Source: Trichopria drosophilae
Taxonomy: Eukaryota > Arthropoda > Insecta > Hymenoptera > Diapriidae
Direction of reading: 5' to 3'
NCBI GenBank assembly: GCA_030407085.1
Contig: CM059587.1
Location: forward strand, 105,235,501-105,299,500
DNA length: 64,000 bases
The notes under the pieces are model-generated. The model had not been told where the DNA came from. It worked only from the letters and a program-made list of their open reading frames with translations, and searched no databases. Position numbers and translations under genes: made by a program. Positions within the stretch are counted from its first letter, which is position 1. Each line of letters begins with the position of its first letter. Positions 34,130 to 45,717 of this stretch are shown one piece after another.

Positions 34130-35160
34130 ATAAATTTAGATCCTTTTCCTTATTTTCCTTCGAGTTTCATTGTTTTTAGTTTCTACGTCAGGCTTTCTTT
34201 TTACCGTCTTCTTTTTAGTCTTGTTTACATTACGTTTATTAACATTATTACTCTTAGTATTTGTAATTTCATAATCAACTGATCCTAAATTATGTTTACA
34301 AGGTTTACTTACATGTCACACGTGTAACAACTCAACTCGTTGAAATTAATTGTATATTTTGTAATTTTCTATTCCACATCCATGGGTGAACTTTCATAGT
34401 TCCTTTAAAAGCCAATAACTTTTTGTTGAATAAAGATACCCTTCTTAATTTTCTTATTTCTACTTATCAATCCCAATTCTGACCTAAACGCAGTCATTAA
34501 ACGATATTTTTTTATTTTAATATATTTTGACTTGCCCGATCTTGGTTTTTACGTGCAACAGAATTTATTTGATCTTTTAATACTTCGCTGATAAGCAATC
34601 TTTTTTTAATTTGTGGACCTAGTTTTTACTACCTATTAATTTTTGTATTCTGTTAATAGGACATCCACATTTATCAACATTTATTTTATTTTTGCTTCTA
34701 CTTAATTTTGCGTTTAAATTATACACTAGTTTTTTTAAGATTTTAATTTTCTCTTTTGCCTTCGATTACTCTCTGTAACACTTTGCCTTAGACCGTTTCG
34801 CTTTTTTACCCCATGATTCTTACTACACATGCCTGGGTTTCAAGTAAGTTTTTCTTTTCTCGTTGTCTTTTACGATAAGCTGCGACGCGTTCTTTTGTTT
34901 TTTTCCTAAATGCGCAAGCTTCTCTAGTAGACATAGTTGCCGCATTTTTTATTTGCCCCCATTTTCTTTTTTGCGCAGATATTTTTTTCGTTCTTTCTCT
35001 TGCATTTCTTGCCATTTTATGGGATCTTTCTTGATTCTTTCTCTTCTTCTTTTTTCAGAATCTCTTTTTGTTGCCAATCTATCTTTGGTTTTAGTAGTGA
35101 TTTATCATTTCGCTTCTTATGATTATTAATTCCAGTCATTTCATCTGGTTGTAACCATTA
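34130..35160 (-). pseudogene. Broken lysine/arginine-rich coding relic
   Basis: On the minus strand from about 35110, one frame reads ...RERIKKDPIKWQEMQ EKERKKYLRKKENG-like sequence, then after a frame change ATMSTREACAFRKKTKERVA and YRKRQREKKNLLET. Highly charged, predicted helical, DNA-binding-like; 'KDPxKWxEMxxKERxKYxxKK' patterns occur in uncharacterised arthropod and cnidarian proteins often linked to mobile DNA (a recollection, not a search). Downstream (34130-34790) further basic fragments such as KRNVNKTKKKTVKRKPDVET occur among stops. The relic is bordered by 'ggggaattacat' repeats near 33910-33965 and 35390-35420, so it may have been carried by an element. Dead gene; function unknown. 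Confidence 0.45.
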
Positions 35161-35420
35161 TGAGTTTCTAAAATAAATGTTAAATTGAATTGAATTTTAA
35201 ATAATGTCAAAAAGTAAACAGCACTATTACATACTGAAGTGTAAAACTTACGTTATCAGAGTTCTTACGTTAAGCAGAGTAAATCAGGTCTATCGACAAG
35301 TGTCCGAGAGCGAGTGATCACAATAATACAATATGATTTACATAGTATAGTAATACAGATGATTTATACTAAAACTGACAGGGAAATTACATATGACAGG
35401 GGAATTACATGACAATTTTT

Positions 35421-36267
35421 ATATTTTCAGACTTTCAGAATAAAATAAATAATTCGGAATAATAAGGTAATAAATTACTAAACGAGCGTAAAATTACCAC
35501 ATATAATTTAATACGAAGCAATTATTACTTTAGAAGAAAAAGTATGCCAGAGGAATAACTATAAAAAGTATACGCGGACAAATTCAATATTATATTTGAT
35601 AAAACTATTATATTTTACATTGTTATCGCTAGTATTTCGGTGTAACTACATGATAACGACCAAAATAAATAACTTCAAAAAAATGTCAACTAATTCTAAT
35701 AAGAGTAAAAGTAACTTTAAATTAATTTTAAAAAAATATTTAATTTTACGAAAAAATGTCAATACTACATAGCACCCCGTGACAAGCGGAAAATAAAAAT
35801 GATTCATCTAGCTAATATTTTAGCCCATCTAATATTTTGTATATATGTGTACATTGAATTTTAGAATATGTTTTGTACGTATCTCGTAAATAAATTAACT
35901 ATATCAGAAGGGCGAAACCAATTTGATGTAGATTACGTAAGATCAGGTTAAATTTGGCTGGTGTAAAACCAGATATATTGATTTTATTGAAATACATCCT
36001 TATTGTTGTATGGAAATAGTCAACTTTAAACTAAAGATGGTGTTCAATTCCAGTTAAAGTGGAATAGTTACCTGCAGTACCTTTCTTCTTTATCATTGGT
36101 ACTCTATGTATTACGATGACATTACGGCAGAGGTCTCTATATCCTCCCGTTTTTTCTCGCAAACAACACGTTTAGGCAATTCGTAGATATGCCCGGTTCA
36201 CAACATAATACAGTCCGTTCCACATTGATATGACAACTCATTTTTTTGTATTACTATCTTTGTTATT
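35421..36267. other. No gene seen
   Basis: AT-rich intergenic sequence; nothing recognised. Confidence 0.4.
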
Positions 36268-36616
36268 TTAACCCTTAAAGCGCCCTGGGGGTACTGGGAG
36301 ACCCCACACATAAATATTACATTTTTTCCCTTCTAAAACTGTATTTTTTATCTTAAAGAGCTACATTTCAAGAGGCACAAGTTAAATTTTTAGGACAAAA
36401 TATTGAAAATTGGCCGAGTTACGATTTTTTTTGTGAAAAACGTCACTTTTGTATTTCACTTTTTATAACGAGCACCAATAATTTTTTTATCAAGATCGTT
36501 GAGACGAATAACGAAAACTGTCCGCGCAGCACGATATTATCTTCGGATTGGGGTCTCCCACGACCCCACATGGCGCTTTGTGTTATTTTTATATAGGGTG
36601 TCGCTTTAAGGGTTAT
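36268..36616. mobile_element. piggyBac-type MITE (copy 1)
   Basis: Begins TTAA|CCCTTAAAGCGCC and ends GTCGCTTTAAGGG|TTAT, i.e. inverted ends next to a TTAA target (one base mutated on the right). Just inside lie inverted 'gggagaccccaca' and 'ggggtctcccacgacccc' blocks. The related element at 56991-57985 shares the CCCTTAAA start and the 'gaccccg' inner block. About 350 bases, non-coding. Confidence 0.7.
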
Positions 36617-37049
36617 CCAATTAAGTGATACGGGTTAAGTGCATTATAAAATTAAATTGATTAATGTTCGCACAAGTTTATAGTAATCCGAACCTGATTA
36701 ATTCGTATATTTTTGTAGTTTTAATAAAAAACGGTTCTGTCTCATATTAATTAACGTTTTGTTGAAATTTTATCGTCAAGGAACTGTAATAATTAATTGC
36801 TGATATTCTACTTATCTTACGTCGTCACTTAATGCCACTTACACTGAAAACCACAGGTGATTAATTGAATTAATAATGATATTAATATATAGATTTACTA
36901 ATTAAGAGTAACCAGCGACTAATACGGTTGTTATGTTACTAATTTTAGCTAAATTATTGAATTTTTGAAACTTGAATTAATAGTTTTGTAGTCTTTACTA
37001 GGAAAACTCATTTGTAAAATGTCCCGAGTTTGGCGAGAATGACAACATT
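36617..37049. other. No gene seen
   Basis: Intergenic, AT-rich. Confidence 0.4.
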
Positions 37050-37500
37050 TAATTTCTGAAAAAGTGTAAAAAGGTCCCAAACTAAAGCCCCAAAACATGC
37101 AGTCATGCTACACTTTTCAAAAGAGAAGCCAAACTTGTTGCATGAATGGTCCAAGGTACGTAAAATAAATATATTAATTTATTGTTTCATTATAAATAAT
37201 AAGTTTTCTAAATTCTAGATGAAATTCATTTCATACCTAGCGCTTTCTGATTATATTGTTTGCCGAAAACAAATTTAGAGATTTAATTTAGCTGATCCCG
37301 AAGATCCCGACGGAGTACAATATTATTGGTGTGATCTACGAAAAGAACCACGTTTTTTCTCCACAATCCACGCCAGACCATGGTGGCGGAAATGTAACGG
37401 TATTTGAACAGCATGCAATGGTGCTGCAAACCTTGGTTTGGCTTTTGTGGATACTGGTTGAAAAACCGACAGGCCAAAACACCGAAATGCAAAAAACCGA
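37050..37500 (+). pseudogene. Tc1-like transposase fragment
   Basis: 37080-37155 reads APKHAVMLHFSKEKPNLLHE-like sequence and 37281-37370 reads NLADPEDPDGVQYYWCDLRK. The latter matches the block after the second catalytic Asp in Tc1/mariner transposases (FNLDGPDGxxYYWxDLRKE). The following glycine block (HGGGNV, equivalent to GGGSVMVWG) is in a different frame, and the region between the two pieces is interrupted by foreign-looking sequence. The catalytic first Asp (SDE) and the last acidic residue are not found. Dead fragment; open frames on the minus strand here are shadows. Confidence 0.6.
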
Positions 37501-38381
37501 CAATCCAAAAGCCGACAATTAAAAAATCAACACTTAAGAAATTGACTGTCCGCTTGCCGGTGTGTCTATTTTTTTATGTGTCGCGTTTTAACAATCGGTT
37601 TTTCGACCCGCACTCACTTTTTTTACTCATAAAATGAATAGCCAAGGGTCTTCAAAAACGTCGGTAGGTTATTTATTACTAATAATATGTAAATGTATTT
37701 TGCTTCCAAGAATAAATCAATTTATTTTATGAAGAAAAAACAATTTTCCTTAAGTGCCTCTATTCATGTGGGATATCACTTTTTCACTGAATGTGTTAAT
37801 ATATACGAAGGAATAATGTAATGTTTACCAAACTTTTGCGAATATTCATTAGTTAAAAAGTTTCATACAGTTACATAAAATAATAAAATAAATAATAAAA
37901 AATAGGGTGCCCCTATTAATTTGGGAGGAACTGCATTAAGTGTGATGCTTACTAAATCGTTCATCTTCGCCCAATTCCGTGAACTGACTAAAAGCTAGCA
38001 ATGTTTATTATCGGCTCCATAACATTCTTTGTATCCGTCTAACAAATACATTGCAATGAATCAAAATAAATATTTTACATAAAATATACATATTTGTTAT
38101 TTAGTTGGGATTATTTGTTATGTATATTTATTATATGAATATTACCCATCTGCAATCAAGCACATAACGTGTTATTATAAACGCGGAAATTGTAACGTAT
38201 TTGACACAACTTTTGATTTTTGTGATGTTAAATAGTTTCAGAGGTATGCGATAATAAATATTACACTTTTACTGTATTCTTCTCAAGAAAATATATGTTA
38301 TAATAATAGTAACTGTAGTGTTTTACCCGATTCAAACCACTATCCGCTCGGCCTAATCCTCAAACCAGCTAAAACACCAAT
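37501..38381. other. No gene seen
   Basis: Intergenic, AT-rich. Confidence 0.4.
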
Positions 38382-38674
38382 ATATCGACGGCTCCTATTG
38401 ATATAATACAAATTCACGGCGAATACGATATAATGCAGTGTTGATTAAGTGGTAACGTGAAATTGAAGGAAGGTAATAAAGGTCTTATTCTATACAACGT
38501 TGAATGTGCATTTTATCAAACGGAGATCTGAATGTGCATTATGTCAAACCCACTTTTGAATGTGCCTTATATCAAATCCACTTTTGAATATGCCTTATAT
38601 CAAACTGACTTTTCAATGTGCACTATATCGTATTCGCCGTGAATGTGCATTATATCAATAGGAGCCGTCGATAT
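38382..38674. mobile_element. MITE with internal 28-base tandem units
   Basis: Terminal inverted repeats of about 45 bases: left ATATCGACGGCTCCTATTGA and right its complement TCAATAGGAGCCGTCGATAT, continuing with 'cacggcgaatacgatat'. Four to five degenerate units of 'gaatgtgcattatatcaaa' plus 'cccactttt' fill the right half. Confidence 0.65.
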
Positions 38675-39173
38675 GTATGATTTAGAGTTTTTTTTCTTAC
38701 AAAACGCTACACAACTTTTACCGACAATTTTTAGAAGCTGGTAATTTTTTCTAATGATCTTAAGTATACAAGTATTGTAAACACATATGGTAAATATGTA
38801 TGCAGCCCATGGAAAGTGGTCATCATTCATACATACATATAAAAATGTGACTGGTACAAAATGTGTGCCTGTCATAGCTACACGGTTTTTCATATTGGAA
38901 AACGGGTATTCAGCACTTGTACAATATGTTGGTAAATCGGTAAATCAGCGAGTAAAGTCTAAAGTAGTTTACAAGGCAGAAAGATATCGATTAAAATATG
39001 TTATGTAATATGAACAAAGGATGTTTTGCTCTGCAGCAAGAGCGTTTTGTTTATATACTGTTTTCTCAGTCATAAACTGAATTCGTCAGAGTGAAGTGCG
39101 TGAATTATAATATTTGCTTGTTTTGTATTGTAAAAGTTATATTTTCGATTTTTCATTTATACGGTTTAGTTCA
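38675..39173. other. No gene seen
   Basis: Intergenic. The overlapping short frames on both strands at 38600-39008 have no domain. Confidence 0.35.
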
Positions 39174-39427
39174 TACACTAGAACCTCTCTTATTCTAATT
39201 AGTAAAGTTTTTCAAGATGGCGCCTACCTCTCTTATTCTAATTTTCCCCTTACCCCCACTTACTTTGCTTGCGAGCGTGTGATTCATGGACAATATTTTT
39301 CGTTGACTTTTCGTGTCATAGTGGGAGAAGACTTGTGGGGGAACGATTAGAATAAGAGAGGCTGGACAATTAGAATAAGAAAGGCAATTAGAATAAGAGA
39401 GGTTCGAATAAGAGAGGTACTACTGTA
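39174..39427. mobile_element. pogo-like MITE
   Basis: Ends TACACTAGAACCTCTCTTAT and (inverted) ATAAGAGAGGTACTACTGTA with TA borders. The word 'cctctcttattctaatt' and its complement recur five or six times near both ends as subterminal repeats. About 250 bases, non-coding. The CAGTAG-CCTCTCTTAT end type is that of pogo/Tigger-derived MITEs. Confidence 0.7.
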
Positions 39428-40020
39428 TTAATATTCTTTCCAATATTTAATCAATGACGAATATATCTCTTATGTTATTAAATTATTGCCTTTTCATTAC
39501 ATAAACCTTTAAACCTGCCTAAACTGCAGTCGTTTTTTTCAACACAAAAATGTAAAAAATAAAAAATGCATTCTTATTCTTTCTTACGAATTGGGAGCTA
39601 TAAGTATATATTCGACGTAAATCCAAGAATCATATTCTGAAAAATAGTAAGCCATCAGTACCCGACTATCCAAATTTTCGAATAAGAAAATTCGTACTTC
39701 AATCAATTTTCACCCAAGTCAAATTTTTTAAAAAACCTGATTTCATTTGTAATTTTGCATTTAAATGCATTCAAAACGCGTGAGGAAAAAAAATATTAAT
39801 ATTCTTTTTATTCAAACACATTAAATTATTTCTATGTATGAATATATTTCCATCAACATTACTGCATTTGTATCCGTATAATTTCGGTTACATGTCTAGT
39901 CAACACAAAACAAACTCAACATACAAATTATCCTTTTTCAAACTCAACTTTCTCAATCTCAACATTTAACAAACTCAACATTTTCGAATTCAACATTTTC
40001 GAACTTAACAGTTAACTAAA
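39428..40020. other. No gene seen
   Basis: AT-rich. Contains a short run of related words 'aaactcaacattttcgaa' at 39900-40015, a small degenerate tandem repeat. Confidence 0.4.
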
Positions 40021-40740
40021 TTAACCTTTAGACTGCCGGGGTGGCCATTATACTGGCCACTAAAAACTAATTAAAAAGAAATCAAAACTTATAACTCGGG
40101 GGTTCCAGGGTAAAAATGTAAATAAAATTTAAATGGATATGTATGTCCAAAGAGTCAAATAATAAATAAACAAAATATCCCATAAAACATTTTAGAATTT
40201 TAAATGTTCAACTATTTCGGTGTTCATTGCTACCCGCAAAGTCGCAATAACGCTTCAGAAAGTATTCTGCCATATTGAATTCGAAATTTTGATTTTTTGT
40301 CCCCATATTTGAATTCAGATACCCCAAAAATCCCCGAGTAACAGGTTTCAAACGATTTGGATCGATTTTTCCAAATGTCGTCCACCATATTGGATCCGCC
40401 AATTTGAATTTTGATTTTTTAATTTCATATTCGTTTTCAGAGACCCCACAAAACCCCGAGTAACAGGTTTCGAACGATTTGGATCAATTTTTCAAAATGC
40501 GTCCGCCATATTGGATCCGCCATTTTGAATTTTGAATTTCATATTCATTTTCAGAGACCACAAAAACCCCTGAGTAACGAGTTTTAAGCGATTTGGATGA
40601 ATTTTGCAAAATGTCATTTGTTGTGCCATGAAACCCCATTTACAGCCCTTCGCATTTTCCGAATTTTTTGTGTAGGAAGATTAATTTTCACAAAAAAAAA
40701 GTTAATTTGTGGGAAAAATTGCCGGCAGTCTAAAGGTTAA
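40021..40740. mobile_element. piggyBac-type MITE (copy 2) carrying ATGGCGG repeats
   Basis: TTAA|CCTTTAGACTGCCGG at the left and CCGGCAGTCTAAAGG|TTAA at the right give perfect 15-base inverted ends and a TTAA duplication. The middle (about 40255-40620) is three degenerate direct units of about 120 bases, each with 'ccatattggatccgcc' and 'gagtaacaggtttcaaacga'. No coding sequence; the minus-strand frame at 40208-40402 is a product of the repeat. Confidence 0.78.
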
Positions 40741-40810
40741 CAAATAATACAGATAATATAAAAAATAAAATTCTCAAACATTACATTACAACCAGAATAT
40801 AAATAGTTCG

Positions 40811-40960
40811 AACCTAAACCAGCTTAACCTAACCCTAACCTAGCCTAACCTAACCTAACCTAACCATAAACGGAGTATCGCCTCTCCTTAGTGATGTTTT
40901 GAATAACATCGTATACTTAGTTCTAACCTAACCTAACTTATCCTGACCTAACCTAATTTC
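40811..40960. repeat. Interstitial telomere-like repeats (CCTAA)n
   Basis: 40823-40866 is an almost uninterrupted run of CCTAA units (reverse complement TTAGG, the common insect telomere unit), and 40921-40960 has another shorter run. A few units are mutated (ccctaac, ctagc). Confidence 0.8.
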
Positions 40961-41176
40961 GTTTGAACCAAATCAAGCATAGCATAACATCACCTAATTT
41001 AATGAAATATCTCCGTGGATAAGCGCACAATACTCATTAAATTCTTTGATACAAATTGGTATCATTCATTTGTATCATTCACAATTATTAACACAGATTT
41101 AAGATTTTTAATTTTAAAAATATAATATTATTCAATAACATAAAAATAATGTTGAAATCGTAAATGTTCAGTTTGT

Positions 41177-42405
41177 CAAAGAGCCTCTGTAAAATATGCC
41201 CGTTTTTCGTACCTCGAATATTGAAACTTTTTTTATGCCAATTGGTTACATATGATGACCCAATATTCCCTGCAAAATTTCAAAGTGAGCATATGCCCCG
41301 TTTCGGAAATATGAGGGGTCAAAGTTGACCATGTCCAATAAAAAGTGTACAACAATTTCACATTTATACTCGAATAATAATATTAAAAAACAATCAGACG
41401 ATATGGTTCTTTACAGATTTTCGGCTGCTGATTACAAATCTGAAGTCAGATTTTAAAAATTCAAAATGGCGGATCCAATATGGCGGACGACTTTTTTGAA
41501 AATCGATGTAATTTGCCTAAAAATTATTACTCGGGGGTTTTTGGGGTCGCTGATTACGAATCTAAAGTCAGATTTTAAAAATTCAAAATGGCGGATCCAA
41601 TATGGCGGACGACTTTTTTGAAAATCGATGTAATTTGCCTAAAAATTATTACTCGGGGTTTTTGGGGTCGCTGATTACGAATCTGAGGTCAGATTTTAAA
41701 AATTCAAAATGTCGGATCCCATATGGCGGACGACTTTTTTGAAAATCGATGTAATTTTCGTAAAAATTATTACTCGGGGGTTTTTGAGGTCGCTGATTAC
41801 GAATCTGAAGTCAGATTAAAAAAGAATGTATTTAATGCAGCGACAAAGAAAGCTAAGTGCCTTTTCAATATCAATTCAACGTTAGATTAGACTTCATCGA
41901 CTACAAAAACCTTAAGCTGACGAGTTTCAAGCGAATTACATTAAATTTTTCAAAAGTCATCCGTTATATTGGACCTGCCGTTTTCAATTTTGAAAAACTA
42001 ACATCCGATTCGTAATCAGCGACCCCAAAAACCCCCCGAGTAATAATTTTTAGGCAAATTACATCGATTTTCAAAAAAGTCGTCCGCCATATTGGATCCG
42101 CCATTTTGGATTTTTAAAATCTGACTTCAGATTTGTAATCAGCAGCCGAAAATCTGTAAAGAACCATATCGTCTGATTGTTTTTTAATATTATTATTCGA
42201 GTATAAATGTGAAATTGATGTACACTTTTTATTGGACATGGTCAACTTTGACCCCTCATATTTCCGAACGGGGCATATGCTCACTTTGAAATTTTGCAGG
42301 GAATATTGGGTCATCATATGTAACCAATTGGCATAAAAAAAGTTTCAATATTCGAGGTACGAAAAACGGGCATTTTTTGCATGGGGCTTACAGAGGCTCT
42401 TTTGA
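41177..42405. repeat. 1.2 kb palindrome with tandem ATGGCGGATCC units
   Basis: Left end 'caaagagcctctgtaaaat' and right end complementary 'cagaggctcttttg' bound arms of about 270 bases that match closely (for example 'gggtcatcatatgtaacc' on the right against its complement on the left). The left arm continues into nearly four direct units of about 120 bases (41427-41815) with 'aaaatggcggatccaatatg', 'aaaaatcgatgtaatttgcc' and 'attactcggg'; the right arm has one unit (42000-42130). Non-coding. Frames on each strand are shadows. Confidence 0.8.
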
Positions 42406-44286
42406 GCTTGCAAATGTTGAGTTTGAATGTTGGAATTGCAAATGTCAACATTTCATAATGTTAATTAGACCTGTTACCATCATTTCAGCCAGTATAATTC
42501 TTGCCTATATACTATTACAATACATTTCGATAGAAATATTAAATTGCTTAAAAATAGAATTCATTCTAATACAATTTAACGGATTTAAAGTATAAAAGGA
42601 ATACATTAAATTGTGTAATTCATTTTATTCCAATTCCGATTAATAAAAATGGAATTAATATAAAATTTATTGTTTTAATTCATTGATTCTATTTTTCCTG
42701 TAACTAATTTATATTAAATCAATAAAGATGAAAGTTTACGGTCAGTTATCGGCACATGGTAATCATTTTGCAGCGCTTCCACACGAGCTATTAACAAACT
42801 ACTCGTGACGTTTCGGCTTGGTCGGTAAATTACTGTCAGTCGATAAGATGTAACTTACCTTCGAATCGCAAGAAATTTCCTAAGAAATGAAAATTCAGTC
42901 GATCATCATAAATGAAAGTAATCATATAAATAGCTAAAACGACTATTATGTATAACAAAAAATATTACTCTTACAAACTGATAATTGAAGTAAAGAAAGT
43001 TAGCAGACTAAAGTTATAAGTTAAATTTCTCCAGCTACAATTTATTGGGGTATTAATAAAAGACAAATGCATTTATAAGAGAACTCCGTATAATTTGTTA
43101 TAAACGTTTAATACATATACAACGATTTTTCTCATTAATATGCAGTACTTTCGCTCTTAAACATCGTAATCTTAATATATTTCCTCACTGGTCAGCATTC
43201 CCCGAAATTTAAACCTACAAAGCATACAAAATCACGTTTTGTAAAATTTGAAGCCTCTGCCGACATCCCGTTTCATCCTTGACTGGCGCATTCGTAGACG
43301 AAATTCCAAAGCTCAGATTTTCCGTCGAATAAAACAGCGGTAATTTTGACCGAGAGCAAACCGCATTCGAAAGTAAATCCGAACGTTTACGTATCATCGA
43401 ATGATCCTGATAATCTAATAATAAATAAGAAATACTATCAATTGACTAAACTTAAGTTCTACAGTCGTGACTTCGATATCTCTAACTAAACATAAATTAT
43501 AATAATAAACTGCAATGAAATGCGGGAATCTCCGATCGATGAGATCCACGCTGGGATGACTTACGTGCTAGTGACTGTTATGCGATAGAAAATTCGCGTG
43601 TATTAAAAAAATAAAGTGAATAATCTCAATAAACCGGTATATATTAGAGCAACTGAATTTCAAAGCTGCCACAAAGAAGCTAACGAGACATCACGAACAG
43701 GGAGGACTCTTTGATCGACGCCCTTCAACGACAGTTTGTCAAAATTTCTGTGCAATTTCTCAAATATGACAGTATTCGCTTCGTTAAAATACTTCCGGTT
43801 TTTAAAGTAGACAACCAACCGCAATATAATTTCCAATAATCTAATCACGCGGCTTGGCATTTAACTTATAACCAGCAACCCGTTTTAGCTGACCAACTTT
43901 AGCACTTTAGCGGAATGGTAATTGGTCAAAATATTTTAAATTCAGTCCAAGCAACATATCTTCAAATATGAAACATTGCACGCGAATTTTGACCATCTTA
44001 CAATAAAAACACACGGACTTCGACTCACTTGACAGGTAACTTAGACAATTTCTTTGTCTAATTTTCGCACGTTTATTTTGGTGTTAAAATGGACTTATCC
44101 ACGATGCAGTCCAGAAATTTCGGATAGCCCAACCATGGAACATTGGGCAAACGATTCCATCTTTCACATCCTATCGCAAAGTCCGCACATTGTCAGTCAA
44201 AGAGAGCTTTGGCCCGTGATTAACGCGCACACGTAAGTAGAGAGCCGACAGATGAAGGGTCAAAAAACGACATAGGTACGAAATGA
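42406..44286. other. No gene seen
   Basis: Intergenic; the right end is the 3' flank of LRR gene 3. Short open frames at 43215-43397 and 43660-43860 (minus) show no recognisable domain. Confidence 0.35.
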
Positions 44287-45717
44287 TCACAGAAAGTCCT
44301 TAGTATCATCGAGGTTAGCATCGGACGTAACCAAAATGGGCTTCTTCTTGATGTCAGTGATTTCCTGGTCGCCATTACCATGGAGGAGTTCGACGTTGGT
44401 ATGGTTAGCTGCAACATTCTGCTGAGCCTTCCAGTGTTGTCTCCTTTTTCTGTTCCGCCTATGTACGAAGAATAGGGCCACTGATACGCAGACTATGAAC
44501 ACCCCAACACAAGAGGCTATCCACGTCCAGGTGGACTTGACCTTCTTCATCTGAGCTGCGACAGCTAAAGTGCTGGTGCACGCGTTGTACTCCTCCAATG
44601 TTCGGTTCGTAAATACAATCTGCGAACAATTCTCGTTTAGGGCTATCGGACAGCTCACGGCTGGACGAACCTCAATTGCATGAGCCTCAATCCAGGCCTT
44701 GAACTTGTGACATTCGCATGAATGACGATCAAACTTCAAATGATTGCCAGTGACGTCCAGTTCTTGGAGTGAACACAAACGGGCTATGTCTTCGACTGGT
44801 ATGTGTTCTATGTTGTTTTCGGAAACGTTCAGTCTTCGGAGTTTCGGCAGTGGATATAATTTGGGTAATCTGGTCAGCCTGTTCTTTGATACCTGCAGGA
44901 GAGACAATGGTGCTTGGATGTCAGAACGCTCCATGTCCACATCGTCTAACGAATTGTCAGCTACATAAAGCGTTCGCAAATGGGCCATGTCGAAGAGGCT
45001 CTTCGGCAAATCGCTAATGGAGTTGGTCGAAATGTCGAGAACCTCCAATGATTCAAGAGGTACGAGCGCAGCCTCCTCAATAAAACGAATCGCGTTTTCC
45101 TGAAGATACAGGAACGCCAAACTTGTGTACTTGGCTAAACTCTCATTCTTCAAAATGCGAACTTTGTTATCGCTTAAATCCAGCACCTAGAAAAACACGA
45201 ATTATTACATTTTTTAAGGATCATATTATTACCAGCAATTGAAAGGGCTGATGAAAACTTTTCATATGACTTCATGGTAAATAGAGCTATTTACTCAATA
45301 GCTTTTTCAAATATGCATGCACATATAAGGAACTTTAACTAAATAATTTTTTGCAGTGGTTATTGTAATATGTCTGATATCTGACATTCTAACACTAGCA
45401 TTCATTCCCTAAATATACATTTTTGAACTCAACATTTAATTTTCTTCTGAAATAGATCAAATAATAATGAAAATAAGTGGAGCAAATAACGACACTTTTA
45501 AAATGTTTAAAAATAAATTTTCTTTAAAAGCAACATTTCGAATGTACCTGAATGTTTGATTGCAGGTTCTTTGGAATATCTTTCAGATTTATGTTCTGAC
45601 ATTGCACTTGAAGTAGAGAATAGCCACGACTGTATCGACACTTCTTCTGTGGTGTTTCTGAAGCCATTAGCAGCGATCCGACGTTGACACATGCGAGGAA
45701 GGCCAATAATATGCTCA
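44287..45717 (-). CDS. LRR transmembrane protein, LRR gene 3 (two coding exons)
   Basis: Exon 1 is 45548-45717 (donor CAG|GTACAT) and exon 2 is 44287-45186 (acceptor TTTCTAG, starting VLDLSDNKVRIL). Phase 0 join, about 356 residues. Signal-like start MSILLAFLACVNVGSLL, N-cap cysteines (KKCRYSRGYS, VQCQN), about six leucine-rich repeats (LEVLDISTNSISDLPKSLF), C-cap (CECHKFKAWIEAH), membrane segment (WTWIASCVGVFIVCVSVALF), basic RRNRKRRQH, and a tail with KKPILVTSD ending FL. It is closer to LRR gene 2 than to LRR gene 1. As in LRR gene 2, TTTCAG directly precedes TGAGCATA, so the initiator ATG would be split A|TG by an intron; the upstream exon is not found. Exon 2 is richer in G+C than the surroundings, suggesting stronger constraint. 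Confidence 0.87.

Noticed and set aside
41177..42405. CRISPR-like array of 120-base units
   Set aside because: Units are much too long, diverged, and lie in a eukaryotic palindromic element.
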